NCBI GenBank assembly: GCA_023213395.1 | Contig: CM041465.1 | Span: forward strand, 240,567,741 to 240,631,740 | Direction of reading: 5' to 3' | Origin: Cycas panzhihuaensis | Lineage: Eukaryota; Cycadophyta | Length of the DNA stretch: 64,000 bases | Shown here: in pieces, positions 9,963 to 22,680 of the stretch | How the letters are laid out: the number at the start of each line of letters is the position of its first letter | How positions within the stretch are numbered: the first letter of the stretch is position 1 | Translations under genes and position numbers: made by a program | Notes under the pieces: generated by a model | The model's input: the letters and a program-made list of their open reading frames with translations, nothing else | Told to the model about the DNA's origin: nothing | Databases searched by the model: none

Positions 9963-12520
9963 CTAGGCATAAAATTTTCTTAGATACTGAGAATTAATAG
10001 GCCTTTAAAATTTTAATCCTTCTAATGTTAAAATTTGATAAGCTTCATTAGTCAGATCTTTAATTACTAAAAAGAGTCTCATCTACTTAGGAGAAAATTT
10101 ACATTATTTATCGTGTAAATATTCTAGCTTTAACACTTTATCATTGATGTTAAACCTCTTGGGTCTAAGCTACCTATCATGTGTAGCTTGGACCCTAGCC
10201 TTGGATGCCATATTATTTTGCAAGGTTTGTAAACGAGTCTCATCTAATTTCTCAAGTTCTAAGAGATGTGTTTCTCTTTGGAATTCTTCATCAGTAAACT
10301 CTTTTAATGAGATACATAAGGAAGAAATCTCAACCTCCAATGGGAGAATGACCTTGACACCATAAATAAGGGAAAAATATGTCATGTCAATGGCATTTTT
10401 AATGGAGGTCCTATAGGCCCATAATGCTAAAAATAATTGAGAGTTCTAATTCCTATGAGAGGTAGCAACTGTCTTAGCCAAAATTTTATTGAAAACTTCC
10501 ACCTAGCCATTTGCCTGAGGATGATAAGGGGTAGATACCCTATGATATATTTGGAATTTACTACACAATTCACTACTATGGGGATTATAGAATGAAGTCC
10601 CATTATTAGTAATAATAATATCTAGCATCCCAAATCTATAAATGATATGCTAAAATATGATCATGACAATAATTTTTCTAGTAGTGATGACTAATAGAAG
10701 AGCTTCACTCTATTTCGTAAAATATTCAGTTGTGATTAGGATAAATTTATGCCTATTAGATGATACTGAAAAAATATGTCTAATGAGATCGAGCCTCCAT
10801 TGGGAAAAAGGCCAAACTATTGACTTCATTTGTTGCATGGGTTTATATATCAATGTTGCATGGGATTGATACTTCTAGTACTTCTGAATATAAGAGTGAA
10901 CATCTTTGAATAAGATAGGCCAATAATATCCCATATAAAGTATATGTTGGGCTATAGGTTAGCCACAAAAATTCCCACTACATATTCCTTCATAGGATTC
11001 TTTTAGGGAAACTAATGATTCATTATGAGAGAGGCACCTTAGTAGGACTCCATCAAAAGAACATTTGTAAAGCAGGTCATCAAGTAAAAGGTGTTGCCTA
11101 GTAATAGCTCAGATTTATCTTCTCTTCTTCGAAGTAGTAAGAGAAGGGAGAGATTGATCTTGAAGATATAATATAATTTCTCCATACCATGGATCATTAA
11201 AAGAGATGACCTAGACATGGAGAATGTGTTCATTCGAGAGGGAATCATCAATAGGTTGACTAGTAATATTAGGGAGAGGAGCATCAACCATGATCTCCGT
11301 GATGATCATGCCTTTCTTAGATTTCTTATTAACCATTTATAAATCAAATTCTTGAAGCAATAAGGACCACTTACCTAATTGACTAGTGAGGTTAGAGTTA
11401 GTAAGCAAATATATTATAGGATTTTATTGGACAATGAGGTGGACCCTATTCCTAAGGAGATAGTGGCCTAACTTCTTGGTAGTAAAGATTAAAGAATAAC
11501 ACTTTTTTCAGTGAAAGGATAATGGAGTTCAACAGCCACTAGGGTCCTACCAATGAAATAGATAACTCATTTTTTATCAATGTCATCCTCTTGTGCTAGC
11601 ATTCTCACTAATGATTCCTTTGTAGTTGAAGTATATAAAATGAATGGTTTGTCAAGCCTTGGTGGAGCAAGAACTGGTGTTGAAACAAAGGCTTGCTTCA
11701 ACTTATTAAAGGACTCTTGAACTTGAGGAATCCATCGTAACTCAACATCTTTCTTTATAAGATTGGTGATAGGATTAACATCTAAGGTGAAATTCGTGAT
11801 GAAAAGTCTTAACAAATCAAGTCTACCTAGAAAAGATTTTATTTGCATTTGGCTCTTAGGAGGAGGCATTTCAACAATCACTTTGATCTTATTTGGATCA
11901 ATTCTAATCCCATTATGGGAGGTGACATTTCCCAATATATTTCCTAATGTCATGGTAAAAATACACTTGGAAGGATTAAGGCATAAATGATATTTCTTAC
12001 ATCTTTCAAAATTTGTTTTAAGGTCATGGAGATGATCGTGCCTCTTATGAGAAAGAGTGAGCATATTGTCCAAATATATAGCAATGATGTTACTAATTAA
12101 GTCATGAAAAATATGGACCATAGCTCTTTGATATGTCACACTAGTATTCTTTAATCCAAATGACATGACTTTATAAACAAAGGTACCCCAAGGAGTGATA
12201 AACATGGTCTCATAATGATCACAAGGCAAAATAGAGATCTGATTATATCCTAAAAATCCATCCATAAGGGACGTTACCTCAAAACTGACTATCTAGTCCT
12301 AAATCTAATTAAAAAAAGAAGGGGAATATTATCCTTAAGGCATACCTTATTAATATCATGAAAGTTGATGTAGATTCAAATTATACCATTTTTTTGCTAC
12401 AAGAACTATGTTAGAATCCTATTGAGAATAATCAACACTCTTAATGAACCCAACTACTAACAATTTCTCCACTTCCTATTTGAGAGAAAAGGAAAGACAT
12501 GGATTAATAGAGCATTATTT
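9963..12520 (-). pseudogene. Element D pol: reverse transcriptase, RNase H, integrase (Ty3/gypsy, Tat-like)
   Basis: Decayed polyprotein on the minus strand. RT begins near 12480 with VEKLLVVGFIKSVDY. An open stretch 12265-11567 holds MDGFLGYNQISI, TPWGTFVYKVMSFGLKN and the polymerase box YLDN, where the second Asp of YxDD is Asn. It ends with the start of RNase H (KPFILYTSTTKESL). Integrase follows at about 11030-10140: WRLDLI with the first Asp, IITNNGTSF where the second catalytic Asp has become Asn, and YHPQANG with VEVFN (Glu kept). The integrase C-terminal part reads IYGVKVILPLEVEISSL and continues to the stop at 9963-9965 after LRKFYA. Element A ends pol with the same motif, so D, A, B and C belong to one group. 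The enzyme would copy element RNA to DNA and integrate it; two active-site losses and many stops make D dead. Confidence 0.85.
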
Positions 12521-14089
12521 TTGTCATTTAGGTTTAATGCCAAGAATTATTGTGATGTTGTATCCAACAACTCAAGAGTCAAGGCCTTGCATATCTTTAT
12601 AGTCCCATGTAAGAACTTAGCAAAATTCATGAAAGAGATCCTTAAAATGGGTGATCTCTTAGGGGGTACAACTAGCTCCCAAGTTAATAATTCTAGGAAC
12701 ATCTCATATCTCTAAGTCTATATTGATGGTTTATTCCATAAGCATCACATTTACCTCTTTAAAATAAAGAGAGGCAGACTCTATTAAAGAAATTAACTCT
12801 TAAGGTTGGGAATGATTAACTATTACTTTTGAAAAACCTTACTTATAATGTCCATCAGGGAAACCAGGAGATGAACCCACTAAATATTCTACAATTGCCT
12901 CATCATTTTTAAAATGGTCTAAGTATAAGAGGTTGACAAGAAAAAGGTTTTTAGGTAGGGAAATAGACAAAGAAAGAGACCAAAGACATGAAAAAGAATC
13001 AACCAAAGAGTTTGGACAAGTAGGATCAAACTCAATGATTGAAGGAACATGAGAAAAGAGAATAGGCCTATTAACAAACTCCCAAATTAAAACAAAAGTT
13101 TACTTAAATTTTTTATGATTCATATTACACTCTTGACCAAACAAAGATATCAAGATGAGAGAGGATAGGGAAGAATGCACATGAGGATGGGAAGAGAAAG
13201 AAATAGTGGAGATCAAGTTAACTTCTTATACTCTAATGGAAGTATTATGATTATTTTGACCTACATTAAGTGAATCAATATCTTTTCCCCCTAATCCTAA
13301 GTATGGGTATTCATGCAATAATATTTTCTTCTCGTGTCTATTCAACCATGTCATAAAGAAAGAAGATCAAGAGAAAGAAGAGGAAACATTAATACGAGAA
13401 TTATATATAACAAAAGTCAAAGAAGTATTTAATGGAGGATTAATAATAGAAGGAACCGCTACACTTGCCTATAAGGGCAAATACAGAACCTATGAGAAGT
13501 AGGAATGAATAGGAGGGAAAGCATCTATATCAATAAGCCTAGTCATAAGTAGACCTCCATGAGATATGATGGAATAAGAAGTTATTTCTTCATTAGAAAT
13601 AGAAGAAGAAGAAGTCAAAGACCAATCGGTTGAGTCTAAAGAAATAGGGATAGATGTGGAACCTTATAACAAAGGGACAATCTCAACTAAATCCACATCC
13701 TTTAATTTTGGATGAGTAAAAGCAGCTTCAATAGTAAAGTATTGACCTAAACTAAGTTATTGAAAGAAGTACTCTGAAGAGTTCAAGGATTCACTAGGTT
13801 TTGAAAAAGTCTCAATAAGAGGAACTAACTGTTTAATGGGTTTTAGCTTTCACTTAACAATTTTCAATTGTCCCTCATGGATGAACCTAAGTTCACCGAT
13901 GAGGGAGGAACAAACCATTAACATTTAGGTAATCCATAGTCTACCCAAAAGAATATTATATTCTAAATCAAGATCAATAATAGTAAGCTCGATAAGAACC
14001 ATATTTTCTTCTAACATGAGAGGAAGAGTGACTTGACCTAAGGGCACCTTCTGATTCTTATCATAGCCCTAGTAAATCCACTCATATGG
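12521..14089 (-). pseudogene. Element D: protease and gag-pol linker region
   Basis: At 13860-14085 the minus strand reads VTLPLMLEENMVLIELTII, DLDLEYNILLGRLWIT and ELRFIHEGQLKIV. This is the end of the protease domain and matches DYNLLLGRPW in C and NYNLLLGCPW in A. The following 1.3 kb up to RT is poorly conserved linker with stops; no clear motif was found between about 13850 and 12700. The gag part and 5' LTR of D are absent: element X starts abruptly at 14090, so they should lie beyond X and the A-B block, outside this window. Confidence 0.65.
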
Positions 14090-14445
14090 TGTTAGGATAA
14101 TGCCTAATGTTCCTATGTGAATGTACACCTAGGGTCCCTCAAAGCCACCTTAGGCCTCTCTAGGACACCTTGGGCCACTTAGCAGCTGTCAATAACTGTC
14201 AAAGGAGCTGACACATCTACTTCAAGGTATGTATTTAATTATTGTTTAATATTTTAATATTATTTTAAAATTTGATTATGTTAGGTTGAGGTGCTTACTG
14301 CCTCCCTAAACTTCACTATAAATGAGGTGGGAATACCTCCCTAGTATTTTTTAACACCGCTAATATACTACTTAAAAAATATTTTTCTCTTTGTAACAAT
14401 ACACTCGCTTATGTAATTTGTTCACTTTGCATATCGCTTCTAACA
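14090..14445 (+). repeat. 5' LTR of element X (356 bp)
   Basis: Starts TGTTAGGATAATGCC and ends CGCTTCTAACA, i.e. the canonical TG...CA ends with the inverted tips TGTTAG/CTAACA. It is followed after two bases by a TGGTATCAGAG primer binding site. It interrupts the protease of element D. A TATA box lies at 14317-14323. The second LTR is not in the window, as element A cuts X at 16222. Confidence 0.85.
14317..14323 (+). promoter_or_regulatory. Putative TATA box in the LTR of X
   Basis: TATAAAT, about 120 bp before the LTR end, at a position suitable for starting the R region of a small LTR. No experimental support; assigned by position and sequence. Confidence 0.5.
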
Positions 14446-16221
14446 TTTGGTATCAGAGTGAATATTCATTAGATATGTAAGACTCAAGGCACTCTATCAC
14501 AACTATTTTAGTATGAGTTTGATATTATTTATCAGAGGTATTTGAGCTATAGAAAATATCATTTATATATTTGATTATATTTAATTTTATTACGTTCATT
14601 TCAATTTTTAAATTTTTGGAACCATTAATAGGTATTTTAGAACCAGTGATTATGCCTCCCACGTTGCTCAGAACTATTGCACATGACTACTCATTCTATT
14701 CACAACTAAATCCTTTAGCTATTGGAAGAAACCTAACTTGATTTTGTAGTCTATGTTAAGAGAAATCTCACTTGGAGTAACCATATATCTGTTTTTGACT
14801 CATTTTGCTCTACAGCTTCATTCTAAGTCTACAAGTAATCATCCATTGTGAAACTGCACTAACATCTAGTAATCAGGTATACCTAGCTATGCCTAAAATC
14901 TTGTGAGAAACTGTACACCTGATGAAAAGTTTGAGTTACGTAAACCTCTATGCCTAGTTTCTTATCATTTTTTCTTTGATTTTTAACTCATATCAAGCAA
15001 TATTTGAATTTTTTTATGATTTGAGTCAATATATCTGGGTGCCCCTTAACTGTGTGCATCACTAGAAAGTTTTGATCAACTTTTAGTATTTATTCTACTT
15101 GTATTTAGCTTCTGTTCCTCCATTAGATGGGCCATTCGTCTCTCTATGTCACCTTGTAATCCCTCAAAAATGCGATTAAAATCACTTTTCTCTTCACTTT
15201 TTTGTCATTTGACATCTTCACTAGCTGCACCCCTCATCACTTTATAGTTTTGAAGCTCTCAAATTGAATTCTAGTGATTATTTTGATTGCAAATAGCCTC
15301 TATGTATTCACAGTGAGTCACGCGGTGTCACAACATTTGTTCAATATTTTTATACATAAATTTTGATTAAAATTTATTCAACTATATTATAAAGTTGACT
15401 TAAGTTCTAAAAAATTTAATTATTATTAATTTCATTTGAATTTTGGAGTTATTAAGGGATTTAGCCTCCTTCACTTAGCCCCAGCTCATCCTTCGTCTAT
15501 GTGACCTCATTATTTTAAAGTTATTAAGAGGTATTTTTTTGTTCCTTAAGTTATTCTTTAATTTTAACTGTCTTCAAGTGCTGATAAGCATATGACGAGT
15601 GTTGAAGGTCTATAACCTTCATAAAGACCTATTTTTGGTTTAAAACTACTCCATGTGACCATGCTCCGTATTTTTCAAAAGGGGCTTACATACTTGATTA
15701 AGTTTTTCTTTATATTTTTACCTAAAGAGCACTTGTCACACTTATTATTATAACTTACCTCTGAAGTATCAATTTTTGGTGAAACTAGTCTCATTAGAAC
15801 CATATTTTAGAGCTCTTCAGTGTGGTGTTATCACTTATCAGATTTGAGACTATTTCAACTCAATTTTAATTGACCAAAGTGAATATTTTTTTTAACAATT
15901 ATTCTATTAGCCATAAAGAGCCCTACTCACAATTTTTGTAATAACTTAATCATTTCAACTCCAATTTTTGAACCATAAGATTCGTCAAAAAGGTATTTCA
16001 GAGTAGTTATTGGAATTAGTTTTATTATATTTTGACATCATTTTATAGGTATTTGAAGATGCTCAAGTTAAGGTTCTAATTCAGCCTTAGATAGGCTTAT
16101 TTAATAATATTTTTTAAGTATTTCCTTATTTCAAATAATTATATTTGAGAATTATCTATTACTAATCAATTTTTTTGAGTTATTATTGGGCTTTTGTATG
16201 CATTCTAAGCTATTTTACAAC
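14446..16221. other. Interior of element X, non-coding
   Basis: About 1.8 kb after the primer site with no gag, protease, RT or integrase motif in any frame. The short 356-bp LTR with a non-coding interior suggests a non-autonomous element (TRIM or LARD type), or a copia element whose coding part lies beyond the A-B insertion. Confidence 0.5.
14448..14458 (+). other. Primer binding site of X (initiator tRNA-Met type)
   Basis: TGGTATCAGAG, complementary to the 3' end of plant initiator tRNA-Met, two bases after the LTR end. It would prime minus-strand cDNA synthesis. Confidence 0.85.
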
Positions 16222-19200
16222 TATTTCCCAGCTACCAGGAATGGGTTATTCGCAAGTCGACTCAGGTAAGTGCAAGTATGCTTCTAGCCTTTACCTTTGT
16301 TATTTCTCTAGGAAGGTAAACTGAAACATCTTTTTAGTGCATGGATGACTGATACATTTGAGTGATCATCTTATGTCTGCTGCTTGATCATATTGCTTGA
16401 CACTATTGTAGCCTATGATGATCCATGGGACATGCATCCCCATGGCACTCCACAACCCTCTTATGCACCTCCATGTTGTCTCAAGTATCACCTAGCCTAT
16501 GTGATCCATTCACACTCTCTTTGCTACATCACATCTCCTAGCACCCCGCTAGGAGTGATTGGCATCTTTTGCTCATCTGCTGACTTCCTGGGAACCCTAA
16601 CTCTCTAGTACCCCATCCAATCTAGGCCATCCCTTCTATATGACTATCCCCAGCCACCTTGATAGAGGGTTGGCCCCTCCTAAGCCTGGGGTACCCTCCT
16701 TTAGGGCTCCCAGATACCTTTTCTCCTTGCATTTTACATTTTGTCACTGCACCATGGCAAATGTCATGGTATTGTGGTAAACTTCACGGTACTGTGAAAT
16801 TTTCCATGGAGTGACTGTCACTAATCATTTTTTAAAATTTTCCATGGTAAATTTTATATTTTTTGTGAAATTGCCATGTGGCTTAGTCATCCCCTGAGTC
16901 CTGGCATAACCCTAATCATCCAATTAAGTTAGGGTTAGGAATAAAACCTGAAAAGACTTCATTTACCCTCTCTTCTTCCATCTATTCTCCTCTCTTCTCC
17001 CACTTTCACAAGAAATTTTCTAAAACAATGCCTTACAACATCTGAGATACCTGTGTCCTATCTTGAGATCTGCATTCTCTAGCTTAGATCCATGGTAGCA
17101 GGCTCATGATCAAGCTTCTCCAAGTAAGGAAGTGCTCCATGTCTTACCTCTGCATGTAATCACCACGTTTTACCAAGTTTCCCTCCAGGGTTCATAGCCT
17201 TTGCAGGAATCTACCCATAAGCTTCATAGGACTATCTTTTCCTACCATTTTCTCATGGCAAACCTACCATCTATCTGCCCATAGTAGGTAATACTTCATG
17301 CATATTTCATTTGGTTCCTTTTAGTTTCCCTAAAAGAGATTGGATTACTTTGTATATCTTTCATTTAATAGCTTTCTATCATGTATAAGAGGCATCCCCT
17401 CCATTCTTCCCTTTTTGTCCAACTTACCTTCCTGCTTTCTCATGGTTTCTCTAAGGAGGCTATGAAGATAGGTCCTGAAAGAGTGAGAGAAAGGAGCTAA
17501 GGTGGGTTCCACACCCAACTAGGCCTACTCCTCAAGGGCAACCCCCTTCTCCTCTTTTCCTCTTCCTCTCTTGTTTGTTTCTTGGGCTACCAGGGAACTC
17601 TTGGAAGAGGGTACACAGCCCCTTACTACGTTGATTCCAGGCCTGAGTGCCTCACATGGGTAGAGCTTCTAGCCCTTAGTTATGTCACATATCACCTTTG
17701 GGTTTTGGTTTAGTCAAAGGTTATAAATGTTGCACGCTGCAACTTTTACAATGTCGGCAATATTTACAACCCTTGAGCCACCTATTTCTCCCACTGTTAG
17801 CTACTACTTAGGCTATCCCAACCTACTATTCATACATTTGGGGGTAGCATGGAGGTGTGTATATTGGAGGGTTAGCCATTCTAAGGCTAACCATCCATGT
17901 CCTTTGTCTTACGTTGCTTGTCTTGAGGAGATTGGAAGTTGTTTTCTTAGTTAGACATTTACTTGATTAAAGTACTTTATTTGTGATATTTTAGGTACTT
18001 TCATCTCCATATACATATCTATTTGGTATCCTAGTAGCCCCTTGGAAAATGGTGGAGTACTTTTGTAATTGTAGGTTTTGCCATGCCATTCAGAGATAAG
18101 GGGGAACTGCTTCAATCTGGGTATGCCTCTCACCTCTCTTTTCCTTGGCCATTTCTATTTCTAGCTTAATCTCTTTTCCTTTGTCTTCTTGCCTTTTCTT
18201 TTCATGTTAGGGAAGGTAAGGGAGCCCCAATGCTATCACTCTTCGCTTCCCACATGTTAGGGAAAGGAAAGGAGAAGCAAGCACGGTGTAAGATGACATC
18301 CTTGCTTCAATCACATAACCTTCCAGGTATACTGCCCTCCTCTTTTATAACCCTCTTCTCTTTTCTTGTCTTTTATGCTTGCTTGTTTACTTAATCAAAA
18401 CATAAAAGGGAAAAGGGAAAAGGAATTAATTTACACCTACCTTTTACATATTCATGCTATGCTTACATTCTTAGGAAAGATCACGAGATAGGAACTATCC
18501 CCCCTTTCTTTCTGCTTGATTGCATACAGCCCCTCTAGGCTTGGCATCCTAGCGTGTATGTTTATACTTAATTAGTTTATCATCTTCATTCCCTCTTCTC
18601 CTATTTAAAGTGAAAAGAGAGTGAGGATTTACATTTGAGCATAGACAATAGTACATTTTTCATTTATATACAATTTCTTTATCTCTTGTTTACACATATA
18701 ACTAGTTATACACTATTCCACCATCACACATAGAAAGTTGACCCCTTCACATATAAAATGAAAGCTTCTTTTACCATCGTCTTTTATTCATCTAAACTCA
18801 CTTTAGGTGGGTTAGCTTAGGGAGGATTCATCCTCTAGTGCATCCTCCTCTAACCCCATTACACTCATATCAACTAAATAACCTTAACATCTCCTATTTT
18901 GGGTTGGTCCCGTACGTGAGGTGGTTATCTGACACCATCCTTACAAACGTGTACTCCCCGTGTCACTTGCCCACATATATCCTATTCATATATTTCAATT
19001 TTTCCATAGGAATCTGTACCCCATTTGGTCTCCCTCTTCCCTTCTAGCCATCCAAAGGTGGGAAGACCTACATCTTGAGGTTACTTAGGAAATCAAGGAT
19101 ATCCCTCACTTGTACTACCCCCAAAATAAAAATTGAGTTACCTAGAGAGGAGTTGTGTGCCATCTATGGGTCCTGAACCTGTGTTCTGACGCACAAACAT

Positions 19201-19321
19201 CCTGTGTGGGTGATTTCCCTCACTTGTTGAATTGACTCTATATTTTAGAACCTTTTGTTGACCAACCTAATCTTAACTAGGTCTAGTTACCATCCCATAT
19301 ATGCGATTCCACTAGTGACCA
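16222..19321 (+). repeat. 5' LTR of element A (about 3.1 kb)
   Basis: Borders come from alignment by eye with the two LTRs of the related element C. The start TATTTCCCAG...AGGAATGG corresponds to TGTTTCCGGCCCGGAATGG of C (TG eroded to TA). The motif GTAAGTGCAAGTATG at 16266-16280 matches GTAAGTGCGGGTATG. The stretch at 16870-16940 (ATTGCCATGTGGC, AACCCTAATC, TTAGGG) matches C, and the end GTGACCA at 19315-19321 matches GCGACCA of C. Subrepeats of the type CATGGTA/CACGGTA lie at 16745-16830. ORFs inside it are chance. The second LTR of A was lost at the A-B joint. Confidence 0.7.
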
Positions 19322-19566
19322 TACTAGGGAACTACCAGTAAGGGGATCATTCTTTCCCCCTTCTTATTGCTGCTACTACCTCTTGGTAGCTTTCCCTTTT
19401 GGTTTTGTTGGGTAGCCCCCAAGGTGCACACTACCTTATCTCTCTCTTCTTCCAAACCATAGGCAGAACTTGCATGCGGCAATTATCAAATCGCTTGTGA
19501 GGTCTACCTCCACTATTGGAAGAACTCTTAAATCACTCCCTTCCTATATTAGATCCTGATTCGATT
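19322..19566 (+). other. Leader of element A
   Basis: Sequence between LTR end and gag. It begins TACTAGGGAACTACCA, matched in C (minus strand) by TACCGGGACCGCCA. No TGG-type primer binding site is seen next to the LTR, so the priming tRNA is unclear. From about 19425 (GCACACTACCTTATC) the leader is shared with B. Confidence 0.5.
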
Positions 19567-21608
19567 ATGGAGGGATCTCTTTTGGATTGGGCATACCATA
19601 CTTATGTGTTTGATTCCCTTGAGCTTCCTACTTTCTTCCAAGGGTCTGCTCAAGGAAGTAAAGATCACATCTTTTATCCAGGTGACTAGCAACACCGGCA
19701 ATCTCACCATTCCTCTACTCACAAAGTAGAGCCTTCATCTCCTTCAGAGTTTCACCACCACCATGGTGATTTTCATAAGGATTGCCCTATGGGGGCCGCT
19801 TCATATGAGGTTCCTTCCACCTCTTACGATTAAGCAGATACTCCTCCTAATGATGTAGTAGAAGCTTTAAGTCAATGTTTCCAAGCTGCCCATCTCCAAC
19901 CATACCCTAAGTGGTTCAAGAATGTCTTGTGAAGTGTTGTGCTTCCTTCTTCTATGTCTACCTTACCTCGCTCATCCCATTCGACCTCCTTACCTACGAT
20001 GAGCCTACCTATTATCTCATCCTCTTCTCCCCATGGTTTGTGTACTTTGGGTACCACCTAGGGCATGTCTTCTTCTCAACTCAGGTTGAGCATACCCCTG
20101 TCTAGTCAAACGACTAGTCCTCCTCTAATCATTGTCTATCCACCGCCTACTAGACTTAAGGGACCTATGTGTCCCCTACCTCTAGTCACGTAGGGTTCAT
20201 CCCCACACACTCCCAACACCAACCTAAGGGCTCTTCTCTCTACATACCTCCCAATTACACTACTCAACTGTGGGGGCATGGTAAAGGGAACTCCCTTCCT
20301 GCTTATGGGGTAGACCCTTTGCACCTTAATGGGGTTGCGCTACCCACAAGCAACCTATATGGGTAGAATCTGGTCCCTCACCCCTCCCTTCCATCATCTT
20401 GTATGGAACCTCACATTACACCTTTGCAAGGAGGGCCAGCCCCTTCCCAAGGCATCTTCCCCCAAGTTCCTTTCTAATAAGGAATGTTACCTCTAGGAGG
20501 AATGGGTTCATCATACCTATATACTCCTATGCATGCCTCTTCGAATGTGGGATTTGTACCCTCCCACCAAACGTTAGAAGGACAACATCCCCTTTCGAAA
20601 CAAACCCTCTAAGGAAGATTTGGGCAATCCTACCCACCATCTTTCTTAACTTCTGTTGACCCTATAGTCAAGTCAAGGGCACGACCCTTCATGGACTATA
20701 GGTCAACGCCCCTATCTATCGAGGCATTAAGAAGTAACTTACCACCTCACCCTCCTGAAGTCCCCAAATTTGATGGGACTTCATCGTAGGATTCAAGAGA
20801 GCATGTCTATAGTTTTTCTATGGTATGCATAAATTACTAGGCCTACAACCACATTCTTATGAAACTTTTCCCATGATCCCTTCAAGGCGATGCCCTCAAG
20901 TGGTTTTATTACCTACCTACACATTCTATTCTTTCATTCCAACAGCTTGTGGATGAATTCTTCAACTACTTTGATGTATCTTATCCATTCAAGAGTGGGA
21001 TGAAATCCATTTTGTCTCTTAAACAGGGTCACAATGAAATGAATCATGACTTTGTGAGACATTTTCACAACCTTCTTTATTCCACCAAGGTGACTCTACC
21101 TGAGGAGTTGAAGAGGGATCTCTTTGTCAACATCCTTCACCTAAAAGTCCATGTCAAAGTCCTTAATATGGGGGCAACTACGTATGACTCCACCATAGTG
21201 AAGTATTTGGCACTTGAGGCCATTAAAATCTAGGCTAGATTCAAGAAGCCTCTAAAGTCCTCATAGTGATGTGAGGCACCTCCACCACCAAGAGAAGCTA
21301 AAACCCAACAACCTACTAGGTCCTCTTCTCATCCTACTGAGAAGACTCTAGATCCTCTCACTTCAGCTATACATTCATTCAAATGTACTATGATGGAGCT
21401 CAAACTCCAAGCTCCTTCATCCCCTACATCTCATAAGCCAATCCACCAAGCTTCCCAACCTACTTCTTCTAAGGGTGGTAACACCCAGTCTTCTCAAGTG
21501 AGGAAACCTGATTCCTCCCTTGAAAACAAGTGGTGCTCCATCCACGAAGAATGCTTCCACGAAGATTCATGGTGTTGGGCCCAACATCCTAGAGCTGTCC
21601 TGTAATGC
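19567..21608 (+). pseudogene. Element A gag
   Basis: Capsid-nucleocapsid protein remnant that would pack element RNA into virus-like particles. Chosen start ATG at 19567 (MEGSLLDWAYHTYV), aligned with MKGSLLDWAYHTYM of B and MEGYSSDWTY of C. The retrotransposon gag domain spans about 20750-21230 (PPEVPKFDGTSS, DALKWFYYLP, FQQLVDEFFNYFDV). The nucleocapsid finger at 21531-21575 reads WCSIHEECFHEDSWC, i.e. C-x2-H-x4-H-x4-C as in Tat-lineage elements. Stops replace residues that are still present in C: TAG for Gln in GTSSQ, TAG for Trp in DYWAY, TGA for Arg in LFPRSL. Frameshifts break the N-terminal half. Confidence 0.85.
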
Positions 21609-22149
21609 AATTCTTCCCCCAAATAGTCGTCTAGGCCTAACCTAGACTAGCTTGTCCATAGAGATCCCTTCCCCAAATATGGGCAACGTGATCATAATCA
21701 CCAACAAAAGAACAACCAGAACCAAGGAAGGTCCCCAAACCCTCGCCCTTCATAATCCAAAGGGAAGGGTGCAAAGAAATCATCCTCTTCCTCAGGTCCC
21801 CCTGACCATCATACTCCTTCGCCTTCATGATCCCGAAATAAGAGAAAGAAGGTCATTCAATTGCTTGAGACTACTCCATTGTATGCTTTAACCTGGTCTC
21901 AAGTAGTTAAAGAGGTGAATGGCATCTCTTCATCTACACCTCACCTTGACCCCCTTCTAGAAACCTCTCTCTTGGAAGTCCCTACACTCCCCAAGACTAT
22001 TCATGTGTGCCCTAGTCATTATGACTTTTGAAGGGCTCTTCCCCAACCCACTACGAAAGGGAAGCCTTTCTTTGTCATTGATGAGCTTCATATTGTGGCT
22101 GTCGGAATGTCCATAATAGACATCTTGAGGAGCTACCCTGAGCAATGTA

Positions 22150-22680
22150 CACTTCTCCTCGAAGCCTTATGATTAGGTGATACGTTCATTCACGCCTTGG
22201 GTGTTGCCCTAAGCCGTGAGCCTATCATCTCTTTTGATCTTAAGGATCTTCCCTCTACCAGTGAAAGGGAGCATCAGTCACACTTCCCTTTTACCATAAC
22301 CATTGATACACCTGATTATACTTTATGGTGGACCATTATCAATAATGGTTCTTCTGTTAATGCCATGACCTTATGCATCATGCAAGAGCTTGCATATCAG
22401 CCTTGGAGGCAGTTCCATGAAGGTGTCAAGGCTATGACAGTAGCGAAAAGACACCCTTGGGATAGGTGTCCATCCCTCTTACTCTCAAGGATAAGATTAT
22501 CCTCACTAATATTGTAGTCCTCGACATCGATGTCAACTACAATCTTCTGTTGGGATGCCCATGGCTCGACCAGATGGGAGTCGTGTATTCGTCTTGATGG
22601 GGATAGCTTAAATTCATCCATGAGGGGTGAATGAAGGTTGTCTCCTGGGACCTCCCACTAAGTAACCATGCCAATCTCGC
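22150..22680 (+). pseudogene. Element A protease
   Basis: Aspartic protease domain that would cut the polyprotein. The active-site region reads TIINNGSSVNAM; B has TIIDNGSFVNAI at the same place, so the catalytic Asp of A has become Asn. Later conserved strands follow in a second frame, ending in VLDIDVNYNLLLGCPW (about 22515-22565) and the KFIHEG motif. The interval 21609-22149 is gag-pol linker with no motif I recognise. Confidence 0.75.
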
